Below, in pieces: positions 43,474-55,262 of a stretch of 64,000 bases of DNA. A program made the position numbers and the translations under genes. The stretch lies in NCBI RefSeq assembly GCF_001570425.1, contig NZ_BCSX01000019.1:62001-126000 (forward strand). Direction: 5' to 3'. The first letter of the stretch is position 1. Each line of letters begins with the position of its first letter. This stretch comes from Mycolicibacterium brisbanense. Lineage in GTDB: Bacteria > Actinomycetota > Actinomycetes > Mycobacteriales > Mycobacteriaceae. Below the pieces are notes generated by a model that worked only from the letters and a program-made list of their open reading frames with translations, searched no databases and was not told the DNA's origin.

Positions 43474-44682
43474 ATGAGCGGTGTGTTTTCGCGGCTGGTG
43501 GGCCAGGACGCGGTTGAACAGGAGCTGGTCTCGGCTGCTGCGGCTGCGCGGGGTGATTCCGCGCACAACGGCGCCGCGACAGGATCCATGACACATGCCT
43601 GGCTGATCACCGGGCCTCCCGGCTCCGGCCGGTCGGTGGCGGCGCTGTGCTTTGCTGCCGCATTGCAGTGCACGTCGGACGGGACGCCGGGGTGCGGGCA
43701 GTGTCGCGCGTGTACGACGACGATGGCCGGTACCCACGCCGATGTGCGACGCATCATCCCCGAAGGGCTGTCCATCGCGGTCAAGGAGATGCGCGAGATC
43801 GTCCAGATCGCGTCGCGGCGGCCCGGGACGGGGCGCTGGCAGATCGTCGTCATCGAGGATGCTGACCGGCTCACCGAGGGCGCTGCCAATGCGCTGCTCA
43901 AGGTGGTGGAGGAACCGCCGCCGTCGACCGTGTTCCTGCTGTGCGCACCCTCGGTGGACCCCGAGGACATCGCGATCACCCTGCGTTCGCGCTGCCGGCA
44001 TGTGGCGTTGACGACTCCGGGAGCCGACGCCATCGCGGACGTGCTGATAGCCGGTGACGGCTTGCCCGAGGAAGACGCCCGCTGGGCCGCCTCGGTCAGC
44101 GGTGGGCATGTCGGGCGGGCCCGGCGGCTCGCGACCGATCCGGAAGCCAGGGAGCGCCGGAAGCGGGCGCTTGGGCTGGCCCGCGACGCGGCAACCCCGG
44201 CGCGGGCCTACGCGGCCGCCGAGGAGATGGTGGCAGTCGCCGAGGCCGAGGCGCTGGCGCTGACGGCCGGCCGCAATGAGGCCGAGATGGAGGAGCTGAA
44301 GACGGCCCTGGGCGCCGGTGGCACCGGCAAGGGCACCGCGGGCACCACGCGAGGCACCGCCGGAGCCCTCAAGGAGCTGGAGAACCGGCAGAAATCACGT
44401 AAGACACGCGCATCGCGCGATGCCCTGGATCGAGCCCTGATCGACCTCGCGACGTACTTCCGGGACGCCCTGCTGGTGTCGTCGGGGGCGACGGGCGTGA
44501 CGGCCAATCACCCGGACATGGCTGACAAGGTCGCCGCCATGGCCGCCCACGCGTCCCCGGACAAGTTGCTGCGCTGTATCGAGGCGGTGCTGGAATGCCG
44601 CGAGGCCCTGGCCGTCAACGTCAAGCCGAAGTTCGCCCTCGACGCCATGGTCGCCACCGTCGGGCAGGCCTTGCGGAGCTGA
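43474..44682 (+). CDS. holB: DNA polymerase III delta' subunit
   Basis: A 402-residue clamp-loader subunit. The P-loop is GPPGSGRS with Arg in place of Lys, as expected for the inactive delta' ATPase. The zinc module is C-x8-C-x2-C-x2-C (CTSDGTPGCGQCRAC). A Gly/Thr-rich insertion (GAGGTGKGTAGTTRGTAG) sits near residue 285. ATG 43474; a GTG one codon earlier is possible. Confidence 0.93.
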   Translation: MSGVFSRLVGQDAVEQELVSAAAAARGDSAHNGAATGSMTHAWLITGPPGSGRSVAALCFAAALQCTSDGTPGCGQCRACTTTMAGTHADVRRIIPEGLSIAVKEMREIVQIASRRPGTGRWQIVVIEDADRLTEGAANALLKVVEEPPPSTVFLLCAPSVDPEDIAITLRSRCRHVALTTPGADAIADVLIAGDGLPEEDARWAASVSGGHVGRARRLATDPEARERRKRALGLARDAATPARAYAAAEEMVAVAEAEALALTAGRNEAEMEELKTALGAGGTGKGTAGTTRGTAGALKELENRQKSRKTRASRDALDRALIDLATYFRDALLVSSGATGVTANHPDMADKVAAMAAHASPDKLLRCIEAVLECREALAVNVKPKFALDAMVATVGQALRS

Positions 44683-44712
44683 CGGCCGGCGGCAGGTGCG
44701 CAGCGACTCGGG

Positions 44713-44730
44713 GAGCGACTTTGGTCGCTC
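44713..44730. terminator. Hairpin after holB
   Basis: GAGCGAC/GTCGCTC with a 4-nt loop lies 31 bp after the holB stop and before the tRNA gene. No T-tract follows, so termination is possible but weakly supported. Confidence 0.5.
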
Positions 44731-44773
44731 GCGGCCTCTGCCGTAGACTCGTGCCGCCCGGTTCGCCGAGCAC

Positions 44774-44849
44774 GCCGCCTTAGCTCAGTCGGTAGAGCGA
44801 TTCACTCGTAATGAATAGGTCGGGGGTTCGATTCCCCCAGGCGGCTCCA
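44774..44849 (+). tRNA. tRNA-Thr (anticodon CGT)
   Basis: Full cloverleaf: acceptor GCCGCCT/AGGCGGC with discriminator T and encoded CCA, D-arm GCTC..GAGC, anticodon stem ATTCA/TGAAT with loop CTCGTAA (anticodon CGT), T-arm GGGGG-TTCGATT-CCCCC. No integrase or duplicated 3' end was noticed next to it. Confidence 0.97.
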
Positions 44850-44861
44850 TCCGTGGTTCCT

Positions 44862-45335
44862 TCACCTGTCATGCTCACGTTCGCCTGAGCCCACCGCTTT
44901 ATCCAAAAGTGCTGCCGTCAAGTCGATTTCGATGAGCTGCCCCGGGAATCCCAACCGTGAAACGCCAAGCAGGGTGCTCGCGGTGGTGAAGGCCGCGGCG
45001 ATGACCGAGTGCGTGAGCCGTCGCCAGACGGCGGCGAGAACAGCCGTGTCGTCGCTCACCACGTAGACCACAGAGCGGACGACGTGGCCCGGCTGGGCCC
45101 CCACGGCCGCCAATGCGATTGCCGAATTGGACACCACTTGGTCGATTTGGACGGCGATGTCATCAGCGCCGACCAGTGCGCCGGAGATATCGACCGGGCA
45201 CTGGCCCGCCAGGAAGGCGGTTCGCCCGGACTCGACGATCGTGATGTGGTGATAACCAGGTGGCTTGTGCAACTGGTCGGGGTTGATGCGAGTGATCCTC
45301 GGGGCTGGCGACCGTGGGGAGCGATCGAGGTCCAT
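44862..45335 (-). CDS. RidA-family protein
   Basis: A 157-residue RidA/YjgF-like protein. The fold signature is seen in TAFLAGQCPVDISGALVGADDIAVQ and the central helix SNSAIALAAVGAQPG. The N-terminus carries a basic extension of about 20 residues. It is divergent from the tautomerase gene and lies next to tRNA-Thr in a region outside the conserved gene order, so it may be an accessory gene. Confidence 0.85.
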   Translation of the reverse strand: MDLDRSPRSPAPRITRINPDQLHKPPGYHHITIVESGRTAFLAGQCPVDISGALVGADDIAVQIDQVVSNSAIALAAVGAQPGHVVRSVVYVVSDDTAVLAAVWRRLTHSVIAAAFTTASTLLGVSRLGFPGQLIEIDLTAALLDKAVGSGEREHDR

Positions 45336-45417
45336 GGCTCCCAGCCTGCTCCAACCGCCGGTCAGTTCGCCTCGAAAATTGGATGACGGCTCGGCCCCGG
45401 CGTGTGATTATTCGCCA

Positions 45418-45813
45418 GTGCCGAGTTCGCTGATCGAGGTTCGCAAGCCCTACACGGTTGCCGAAGAGGTGGCCCTCATCGATGCCGTGCATGCCGCACT
45501 TGTCGCTGCTTTCCAGATTCCCGCGGAAGACAAGCACGTGCGGCTGGTGAGCCATGAGCCGCATCGGTTCGCGTATTCGCCGAAGCTCGCGAATCCCGAT
45601 CTGTATACGCTCGTCACCATCGACTGCTTCGTGGGCCGCTCGGTGCAGGCCAAGCGCAATCTATACAGCCAGATCGTCAATCGCTTGGGGGACTTCGGAA
45701 TTCCGGCCGACCACATCACCATCCTGCTGCGCGAGAGCGCGCTCGAGAACTGGGGCGTCCGAGGCGGACAGGCGGCCTGCGACGTTGATCTGGGCTTCGA
45801 CGTCAACGTCTGA
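45418..45813 (+). CDS. Tautomerase-superfamily protein
   Basis: A 131-residue protein. GTG 45418 makes the mature N-terminus Pro-Ser-Ser, giving the catalytic Pro1 of the superfamily; this decides the start. The two-repeat beta-alpha-beta layout and length match the DUF1904/MIF-type single-chain group. SHEPHRFAYSPKLANPD and YTLVTIDCFVGRSVQAK are typical. Substrate unknown. Confidence 0.85.
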   Translation: MPSSLIEVRKPYTVAEEVALIDAVHAALVAAFQIPAEDKHVRLVSHEPHRFAYSPKLANPDLYTLVTIDCFVGRSVQAKRNLYSQIVNRLGDFGIPADHITILLRESALENWGVRGGQAACDVDLGFDVNV

Positions 45814-45839
45814 GGGCCGTAATCGGCTCATGGCAGATG

Positions 45840-47105
45840 TCAGGCAGCTTCGAAGGTGACCAGGTCGATGCTGAGCTGGCCTTCGATGATGCTCACGGTT
45901 CGCACCGGTGGTCCGGGTAGCGGTGGTGCGGTGGATTGGTAGACGGCTCCGGTGGGGGTGGTGTATTCGGCGGTGTGGACGCCGTCGATCTCAGTTGTGG
46001 TGACCCTCCAGCCGGGTGCTTCTTTGGTGTAGTTGCAGGCTTCGCAGGTGCCGAGGCCGTTGAGTGCGGTGGTGGGGCCACCGTGGTGTTTGGGGACTGC
46101 GTGGTCGTGGTGGCGGATGGGTGCGTTGCAGTAGGGGGTGCGGCAGGTTTGGTCGCGCAGGTCGAGCAGGGTTGCCAGGCCTTTGGGGAAGAGCCGGGCC
46201 TGCGACTCCATCGCGATCAGTTGTCCGCTGCGGGGATGGCGGTAGAGCCGCCGCAGGGTGGCCTTGACGTCGGCCGCGCAGGTGTCGTTGACGAGGGTGC
46301 GGGCGAACCCGGCGGGCACGGGGCCGTAGCCGCCGATCCAGGCGGGGGCGTCGTCGTCGCCGGCCAACGTGGTGTCGGCCATGACGAGGTTCAGCTCGAT
46401 CGGCACCGGCTGACCGGCCGGCCTGCCGGTGACGCGTTCGTAGATGGTGTCGGCCATGATTTGTCCGCGGGTGCGCTCGTCGAAGGTGGTGTCGGCGGCA
46501 TGTTTGGCGGAGGCATACACCGTGACACCTTGTTGGACCGGCAGCAGGATGGTCACGTAGGCCATGCTGTCGGGTGCGGGTCGGATGGTGACGCAGCGGT
46601 CCTTGGCGGCTTTGGCGCAGCGTTGCACGACCGCTTCGACGTCGAGTTTGGCGGCGATCTTTTTGGCTTCGGCGGTGATCCGCGAATTTCCCCAGCCCTG
46701 TAGGCGCGAGATGTCGGCGCACATTTCGGCGTCGAGTTGGCGGCGGTGTTCGACACTGAGGCAGGCCGATTCGCGCACGATGAGGGTGGCGCGCCATTCG
46801 GACAGGGCGCCGCATTGCAGGGCGGCCAGGGTGTGGGGCATTTCGTGGACGAGGGCGTGGGCCATGCCCAGGTGGGTGTTGCCGCAGACGGGGGCGTCGT
46901 GGCGGGCCAACGCCACTTCGCTGGCCAGGCCGCGGCCGCGGCGGCTGGCGGGTACGCCGGCGGCTGCTTCGGCGGCGCGGCGCTTGGCGGCCCACAGTGC
47001 GGTGGCCCGCGCTTGGGCGGCGGCGGCAGCCGATTTCAGGTGTTCGAAGGTCTCGATCTGGGCGCGCAGCTCAGCTTCGCTGGCCTCCGCGTCGATGTCG
47101 AACAT
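45840..47105 (-). CDS. DUF222/HNH endonuclease-domain protein (13E12 type)
   Basis: A 421-residue member of the multicopy 13E12-like family of mycobacteria. DUF222 covers about residues 1-310. The C-terminal HNH motif is C-x4-C (CRTPYCNAP), HHDHAVPKHHGGPTTALNGLGTCEACN. ATG 47105 is chosen; an in-frame GTG at 47117 is equally possible. Related genes flank or form repeats in other mycobacteria, and the gene lies in an accessory patch here. Confidence 0.88.
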   Translation of the reverse strand: MFDIDAEASEAELRAQIETFEHLKSAAAAAQARATALWAAKRRAAEAAAGVPASRRGRGLASEVALARHDAPVCGNTHLGMAHALVHEMPHTLAALQCGALSEWRATLIVRESACLSVEHRRQLDAEMCADISRLQGWGNSRITAEAKKIAAKLDVEAVVQRCAKAAKDRCVTIRPAPDSMAYVTILLPVQQGVTVYASAKHAADTTFDERTRGQIMADTIYERVTGRPAGQPVPIELNLVMADTTLAGDDDAPAWIGGYGPVPAGFARTLVNDTCAADVKATLRRLYRHPRSGQLIAMESQARLFPKGLATLLDLRDQTCRTPYCNAPIRHHDHAVPKHHGGPTTALNGLGTCEACNYTKEAPGWRVTTTEIDGVHTAEYTTPTGAVYQSTAPPLPGPPVRTVSIIEGQLSIDLVTFEAA

Positions 47106-47199
47106 ACTTTCGAACACGCTACCGATGCTACTCGCGGCCACCGACAAGTAAGCGGTCGTCAACGGCGAGATCGTTAATCGTTTGGTGGCGGCCTGTGGC

Positions 47200-47709
47200 T
47201 CACCGATAAGGCCTGTGATAAAGAACCACATATGTCAGTAGGTTCTCTATCCGTGGTACGAGGATGAGGATTTTCTTGCCCCCAATGTACTGCTGGCATG
47301 AACCGTACTTGTTTTCGTCGGGCGCGGCATGCGCATAGTCGAGGATCTCTTGATCAGTGCCGCCGGCGATGAGCGGCCAGTGCTCCAGCGATTTGGTTTT
47401 CACGCCGCGACACGTCTCGTCTACAACTTCCTCGCGGGGCGCTTCGAAACTGACGAGTGCCTTGGCGCGAAAATCATCGAGCGGGGGTGTGACAACCCGG
47501 ACATTCCGAGCATGTGTCGGTAACGAGATCCCGAACTGGTCCATGAGTTGTTGGGCATGCTCGCGCGGAGGCAGATTCACCGTGGGCTGCGGGGATGTGC
47601 TCGCGCGCGGTGGTGCGTGAAGCGGCATGCACCCAGCCATCCACAACGTCGCGGTGACAACCGACGCAAAGGTGCCGATGCGGCGGAAGATGAAGTTGCC
47701 CACTTGCAT
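47200..47709 (-). CDS. Putative lipoprotein
   Basis: A 169-residue exported protein. The N-terminus has a signal peptide with lipobox-like WMAGC near residue 27, followed by a Pro/Ser-rich linker. Two further cysteines (ETCRG, GSCQQ) could form a disulfide. I do not recognise the family. ATG 47709. It lies upstream of the DUF222 gene on the same strand but 95 bp away. Confidence 0.7.
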   Translation of the reverse strand: MQVGNFIFRRIGTFASVVTATLWMAGCMPLHAPPRASTSPQPTVNLPPREHAQQLMDQFGISLPTHARNVRVVTPPLDDFRAKALVSFEAPREEVVDETCRGVKTKSLEHWPLIAGGTDQEILDYAHAAPDENKYGSCQQYIGGKKILILVPRIENLLTYVVLYHRPYR

Positions 47710-47803
47710 ACGCGTCGTTCGCGGTCCCTTGCCAGCGATGATCTGGCGCCGCAGCCACCCCCCGGGATCTGATGAGTGAACTATCAGTATCCCGTATGCC
47801 GAC

Positions 47804-50547
<2,744 letters not shown>

Positions 50548-50568
50548 TTTCTAAGCTAGCGTGACGTC

Positions 50569-52353
50569 ATGTCCTACGACGTCATCGTTCGCAACGGCCT
50601 GTGGTTCGACGGCACAGGCGCGCCTCCGCAGGTCCGCACGCTGGGCATTCGCGACGGCATCGTCGCGACCGTGTCGGTCAAACCGCTCGACGAGACGGGT
50701 TGCCCCGACGTGATCGACGCGGCCGGTAAGTGGGTCGTGCCCGGCTTCATCGACGTGCACACGCACTACGACGCCGAGGTCCTGCTCGACCCGGGCCTGC
50801 GCGAATCCGTGCGCCACGGGGTCACGACAGTGCTGCTGGGGATGTGCTCGCTCTCGACCGTCTACGCGGACACCGAGGACGCCGCCGATCTGTTCAGCCG
50901 TGTGGAGGCGGTGCCGCGCAAGTTCGTCCTCGGCGCGCTCGAACAGCACCGCACGTGGACGAATCCGAGCGAGTACATCGAGGTCCTCGATCATCTGCCG
51001 CTGGGTCCCAACATCGCCTCGATGCTGGGCCACTCCGATCTGCGGGCCTCGGTGCTCGGCCTTGACCGCGCCACCACCCGCGACGTCACCCCGACCGACG
51101 CCGAACTCGAGGCCATGGCGGCCAAGCTCGACGAGGCGCTCGCCGCGGGCATGCTCGGCATGTCGGGGATGGACGCCGCGATCGACAAGCTCGACGGCGA
51201 CCGGTTCCGGTCCCGCGCGCTGCCCTCGACATTCGCGACCTGGCGGGAACGCCGCAGGCTCATCAAGGTGCTGCGCAAGCGCGGCCGGGTGCTGCAGAGC
51301 GCACCCAACGTCGCCAAGGCGCAGGAGGCCCTGAACTTCTTCCTGGAGAGCAGCAGCTGGTTCGGCCGGCGCCGCGGCGTGCGGGTGAGCCTGCTGGTCT
51401 CGGCCGACGCCAAGTCTTCGCCGGGCGCAGTGCATGTGCTGGGGCCGGGAACGCGACTGCTCAACCGGATCCTGGATGCCAAGGTACGGTTCCAGCACCT
51501 GCCGGTGCCGTTCGAATTGTATTCGGACGGAATCGATCTGCCGGTTTTCGAGGAGTTCGGCGCAGGCACGGCGGCACTGCACCTGCGTGATCAGCTGGAG
51601 CGCAACAAGCTGCTGGCGGACCCGGAGTACCGCCGCCGGTTCCGGCGGTCGTTCGATCGCCGCAAGCTCGGCCCGACGTTGTGGCACCGCGATTTCCACG
51701 ACGCGACCATCGTCGAATGCCCCGACAAGACGCTGATCGGCAAGTCCTTCGGACAGATCGCCGATGAGCGGGGCATCCATCCGCTCGACGCGTTCCTCGA
51801 CGTGCTCGTCGAGAATGGCGAGCGCAATGTCCGGTGGACCACCATCGTGGCCAACGCCCGGCCCAAGCAGCTCGACAAGCTGGCCAAGGAGCCCTCGGTG
51901 CACATGGGCTTCTCGGATGCCGGTGCGCACCTGCGCAACATGGCGTTCTACAACTACCCGCTGCGCCTGCTCAAGCGGGTTCGCGACGCCCAGCTGGCCG
52001 GCCGGCCGTTCCTGACCACGACGCATGCCGTGCACCGGCTGACCGCCGAGGTCGCCGACTGGTTCGGTGTGGCTGCAGGCACCCTGCGGCAAGGTGAGCG
52101 TGCCGACTTCGTGGTGATCGACCCGGCCGGGCTCGACGATCAGGTCGACGCGTACCACGAGGAGTCGGTGCCGTTCTATGGCGGCCTGAGCCGGATGGTG
52201 AACCGCAACGACGACGCGGTCGTCGCGACAGCCGTCAACGGTGTGGTGGTGTACCGCAACGGTCAGTTCCGTGACGGCTACGGCGCCACGGTGAAGTCCG
52301 GTCGCTACCTGCGCGCCCGCGGCGCCGAACAGCCTGTGGCACAAACGGTTTGA
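50569..52353 (+). CDS. Amidohydrolase / N-acyl-D-amino-acid deacylase family
   Basis: A 594-residue metal-dependent amidohydrolase. The metal motif HxH is seen in PGFIDVHTHYDAE. A later VHMGFSDAGAHLRNM provides the conserved Asp region, and the composite beta-sandwich strands are at both ends (IRDGIVATV; VVIDPAGLDDQVDAY). N-acyl-D-amino-acid deacylases and D-hydantoinases share this arrangement. The true substrate is unknown. Confidence 0.88.
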   Translation: MSYDVIVRNGLWFDGTGAPPQVRTLGIRDGIVATVSVKPLDETGCPDVIDAAGKWVVPGFIDVHTHYDAEVLLDPGLRESVRHGVTTVLLGMCSLSTVYADTEDAADLFSRVEAVPRKFVLGALEQHRTWTNPSEYIEVLDHLPLGPNIASMLGHSDLRASVLGLDRATTRDVTPTDAELEAMAAKLDEALAAGMLGMSGMDAAIDKLDGDRFRSRALPSTFATWRERRRLIKVLRKRGRVLQSAPNVAKAQEALNFFLESSSWFGRRRGVRVSLLVSADAKSSPGAVHVLGPGTRLLNRILDAKVRFQHLPVPFELYSDGIDLPVFEEFGAGTAALHLRDQLERNKLLADPEYRRRFRRSFDRRKLGPTLWHRDFHDATIVECPDKTLIGKSFGQIADERGIHPLDAFLDVLVENGERNVRWTTIVANARPKQLDKLAKEPSVHMGFSDAGAHLRNMAFYNYPLRLLKRVRDAQLAGRPFLTTTHAVHRLTAEVADWFGVAAGTLRQGERADFVVIDPAGLDDQVDAYHEESVPFYGGLSRMVNRNDDAVVATAVNGVVVYRNGQFRDGYGATVKSGRYLRARGAEQPVAQTV

Positions 52354-52354
52354 G

Positions 52355-52939
52355 ATGGCGAGAACCCAGCAGCAACGTCGTGAGGAGACCGTTGCCCGGC
52401 TGCTCGACGCCGGCATCGACACCATCGTCGAGGTGGGTTACGCACGTGCATCGGCTTCGGTGATCGCGCGGCGGGCCAAGGTCTCCGACGGCGCGCTGTT
52501 CCGGCACTTTCCGACCATGAGCGACTTCATGGCGGCCACAGCCCATGAGGTGGCGCGCAGGCAATTGGAGTTGGGCAGCAAGCTCGTCGCACAGATCCCG
52601 GCCGAGCAGCCGCCGCTGCACGCGGTGCTGACGATTCTGCGCGACATCGCGGGCAGCGACACCAACACCGTGTGGCACGAGCTGATGGTGGCCGCCCGCA
52701 CCGACGAAAAGCTGCGGGCGACACTGCAAACGGTGCTCGCCGAGTACGTCGAGAACATCTACGAGACCGCCAAGAGCGCGCCGGGCGCCGAGCAGATTCC
52801 CGAGGATGCGCTGGCCGTGGTGCTCGCGGTCGTGCTCAACACCTTCGACGGCGCGGCCATCGTGCGGCGGGTGCTGCCGCAGCCCGAGCTCGAGGACGCC
52901 CGGATCGACCTGCTGGCGGAGCTTTTCAGTCGTCGCTAG
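52355..52939 (+). CDS. TetR-family regulator
   Basis: A 194-residue TetR protein beginning 1 bp after the amidohydrolase stop. The HTH is around ASASVIARRAKVSDGALFRHFPTMSDF. It probably controls its own operon through the palindrome at 50536-50547. Its last 14 bp overlap the convergent DUF2304 gene. Confidence 0.9.
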   Translation: MARTQQQRREETVARLLDAGIDTIVEVGYARASASVIARRAKVSDGALFRHFPTMSDFMAATAHEVARRQLELGSKLVAQIPAEQPPLHAVLTILRDIAGSDTNTVWHELMVAARTDEKLRATLQTVLAEYVENIYETAKSAPGAEQIPEDALAVVLAVVLNTFDGAAIVRRVLPQPELEDARIDLLAELFSRR

Positions 52940-53267
52940 GCACGCGCGCGTTCTGCAAGGCCACCGAGCGGGCCAGCCTGGCGTATTTGAGTTCGAGGTC
53001 TTTGAAGCGCAGGTACGCCGAGAGCGTGACGAAGACGAACGCGATGATCAGCACGTACTCCATCAGGTCTGTACCGCGTTTGACGCCAAGCCAATTCGCG
53101 ACGACCGTGGTGTCGTCGGGTCGCAGGATCGCGTAGATGCCCGCCACCACGAACAGCACGAAACCCACCTTGACCCAGGCCTTGGACCGGGCACTGCGGC
53201 GCGAGTTCAGCAGGTACACCAGCAGCGCGAGCACCGAGACGATCAGCAGTGCCTGAATCCAGTTCAC
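52926..53267 (-). CDS. DUF2304 membrane protein (Rv3632 type)
   Basis: A 113-residue protein with three hydrophobic segments. DUF2304 proteins accompany polyprenyl-phosphate glycosyltransferases and may act as their membrane anchor. GTG 53267 overlaps the stop of the glycosyltransferase (GTGA), giving direct translational coupling. It is the last gene of the five-gene unit beginning at 60552. Confidence 0.85.
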   Translation of the reverse strand: MNWIQALLIVSVLALLVYLLNSRRSARSKAWVKVGFVLFVVAGIYAILRPDDTTVVANWLGVKRGTDLMEYVLIIAFVFVTLSAYLRFKDLELKYARLARSVALQNARVPSDD

Positions 53268-53962
53268 CGGGACAACCTCCTGCGTAACAACCCGTCGAAG
53301 ACGATGTTGACCCCGTTGAGCAACGGCTGGCCCTTCGACTTCGAGTAGTCGGTGTAGAGAATCTCGACCGGCTCCTCGGCCACCCGCCACTGGTTTTCGT
53401 AGGCCAATGCGATGAATTCGCCCGCGTGGCTCATGCCGCTCATGGTCAGGTTGAGCGAATCGGCCACTTTGCGATCGAACACCCGCAGCCCGTTGTGCGC
53501 GTCGGTCAGGCCCAGCGCCCGGCTCTGGGGGCTCAGAAATGCCGCTGCGCGCAGGATGATCCGCTTGAGCGGCGGGGTATGGGTGACCGCACCGGCGAAG
53601 CGGGTCCCGATGACGAGGTCGACGTCGTCGGCGCTGAGCCGGTCGATCATCCGGACCACGTCCTTGACCTGGTGCTGGCCGTCGGCGTCGAACGTCACGA
53701 ACACCTCGGCGCCGGGCTGGCGGCGGGCGTACTCGACGCCGGTCTGGATGGCCGCACCCTGGCCGAGGTTGACCGGGTGCGGCACGACGTGTGCGCCTGC
53801 GGCGAAGGCCTGCTCGGCGGTGTTGTCGCGGCTGCCGTCATCCACACAGACCACGTGAGGGAAAACGGAGCGAACGTCGGAGATGACGTCGCCGATGATG
53901 GTCGCCTCGTTGAAGGCGGGAATGACGATCCAGACGTCGTGGTAGCGCGTGTCGATGGGCAC
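53264..53962 (-). CDS. GT2 family glycosyltransferase (Rv3631 type)
   Basis: A 232-residue GT-A glycosyltransferase. The N-terminal VWIVIPAFNEATIIGDVI and the DDGSRDNT motif bind the nucleotide sugar; DADGQH provides the metal site. The family is dolichyl/polyprenyl-phosphate sugar synthase-like. GTG 53962 is the preferred start; the gap to the upstream gene is 7 bp. Confidence 0.9.
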   Translation of the reverse strand: MPIDTRYHDVWIVIPAFNEATIIGDVISDVRSVFPHVVCVDDGSRDNTAEQAFAAGAHVVPHPVNLGQGAAIQTGVEYARRQPGAEVFVTFDADGQHQVKDVVRMIDRLSADDVDLVIGTRFAGAVTHTPPLKRIILRAAAFLSPQSRALGLTDAHNGLRVFDRKVADSLNLTMSGMSHAGEFIALAYENQWRVAEEPVEILYTDYSKSKGQPLLNGVNIVFDGLLRRRLSR

Positions 53963-53969
53963 CAAACTA

Positions 53970-55262
53970 CTACTCCTGCCCGGCCGATGCCCGGCCCAGC
54001 GCCACCAGATGCACGGCGATTCCGACCAGCGGTGCACAGAGCAGGGCGATCACGGTGCGGGTTTCCAGCCCGACCGGCAGCAGCAGCAGGGCTACTGCTG
54101 CCACAGTCGCGCTGATCCAGCCGGCCGCGTACGCCCGGTGCAGTGCGGCCGCGACGGCCGCAGCTCCGGTCAGCGTCAGCATCGCGATCGCCACAGCGCC
54201 TGCGGTCAACCAGGCCAGCAGCGCACCACTGGCCCGGTACTCGGGCCCGAACGCCACCTGCAGCAGCCAGGGCCCCAGTAGTCCGGCGGCCAGCACCCCG
54301 ACCCCACCCAGCCCCGCGACCACGGCAGCAGGCGCCAGCAGGGCCCGCAGTCGCGCGCTGCGCTGGTCCACGAAGTGCGCGATCAGGTTGCCCTGCATCG
54401 CCGTCAGCGGCACCAGCAGCGGAGCCCGCGTCAGCGTCACGGCCAGGATCACCACGCCACCGGCCGCACCGAGGTCCGCCGAGGTGGCCTTGAGCAGCAC
54501 CGGGAAGCCCATCACCAGGATCGCGCTGGCACCTGCGGCGGCGATGGAATGCGCGGCGCCCCGCAGGAACGTCCCCGGGCCGCCCGCGGTGACCAGTTCG
54601 GCCGCGAGCCGGGTGGCGGGCGAGGCGATCAGCAGGATCAGCCACGCCACCGCGCCGGCCACGGTGGCCCACAGGAAACCGACCAGTTCCCAGCCCAGCA
54701 CCACGGTGCCCGCCGCGACGGCGACGCGGATGACGGCGTCGGTCACCATCAGCGCGCCGTACTGCGACCAGCGGTTCACCCCGGCGAGCATGCCCAGCAG
54801 CGTCGCGTGCATACAGAACCCGGCGAGGCCCGCGCTGAGCAGCACGACACTGAGCACGGGCGATTCGACGAACACGTGCGGCGCCCACAGCGGCGAGGTG
54901 CCTGCGATCACCGCTGCCGCGACGAGACCGACCAGCGCGGCCACCCGCAGCGGGTGGGTCCGCGGCCCCGGTCCGACGTAGGGGTTGACCGATACGGCAC
55001 GCACCTCGCGGGTGGCCTCTTGCAGCAAGCCGTTGGCGGCGCCGGTGACCAGGCCGAACGCGCCCCAGAACACGCTGAACACCGAGAACCCCGCCGGTTC
55101 GAGAGCCCGGGCGGCCAGGTAGAGCACGGCGTAGCCGCACAGCGCCGTGATCGCGGTCGCGGCCCCGACCGTGGCGACGCTGCTGCGCGTCACGGGGCCC
55201 GGCGATGAGCCGCTTGCGCGAAGAGGATCAGATGCTGCGGACGGGCCGCCGCCGTCGGTCAC
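53970..55262 (-). CDS. Polysaccharide-flippase-like membrane protein (Rv3630 type)
   Basis: A 430-residue protein with about 12 membrane helices, similar in layout to the MATE/Wzx oligosaccharide flippases. No motif fixes the substrate. GTG 55262 overlaps the stop of the M1 peptidase gene (GTGA). With GT2 and DUF2304 it could move or build a polyprenyl-linked glycan. Confidence 0.78.
   Translation of the reverse strand: MTDGGGPSAASDPLRASGSSPGPVTRSSVATVGAATAITALCGYAVLYLAARALEPAGFSVFSVFWGAFGLVTGAANGLLQEATREVRAVSVNPYVGPGPRTHPLRVAALVGLVAAAVIAGTSPLWAPHVFVESPVLSVVLLSAGLAGFCMHATLLGMLAGVNRWSQYGALMVTDAVIRVAVAAGTVVLGWELVGFLWATVAGAVAWLILLIASPATRLAAELVTAGGPGTFLRGAAHSIAAAGASAILVMGFPVLLKATSADLGAAGGVVILAVTLTRAPLLVPLTAMQGNLIAHFVDQRSARLRALLAPAAVVAGLGGVGVLAAGLLGPWLLQVAFGPEYRASGALLAWLTAGAVAIAMLTLTGAAAVAAALHRAYAAGWISATVAAVALLLLPVGLETRTVIALLCAPLVGIAVHLVALGRASAGQE

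Noticed and set aside
44774..44849. tRNA-Thr as an integration site for a genomic island
   Set aside because: The gene is intact and I see no integrase or repeated tRNA end nearby.
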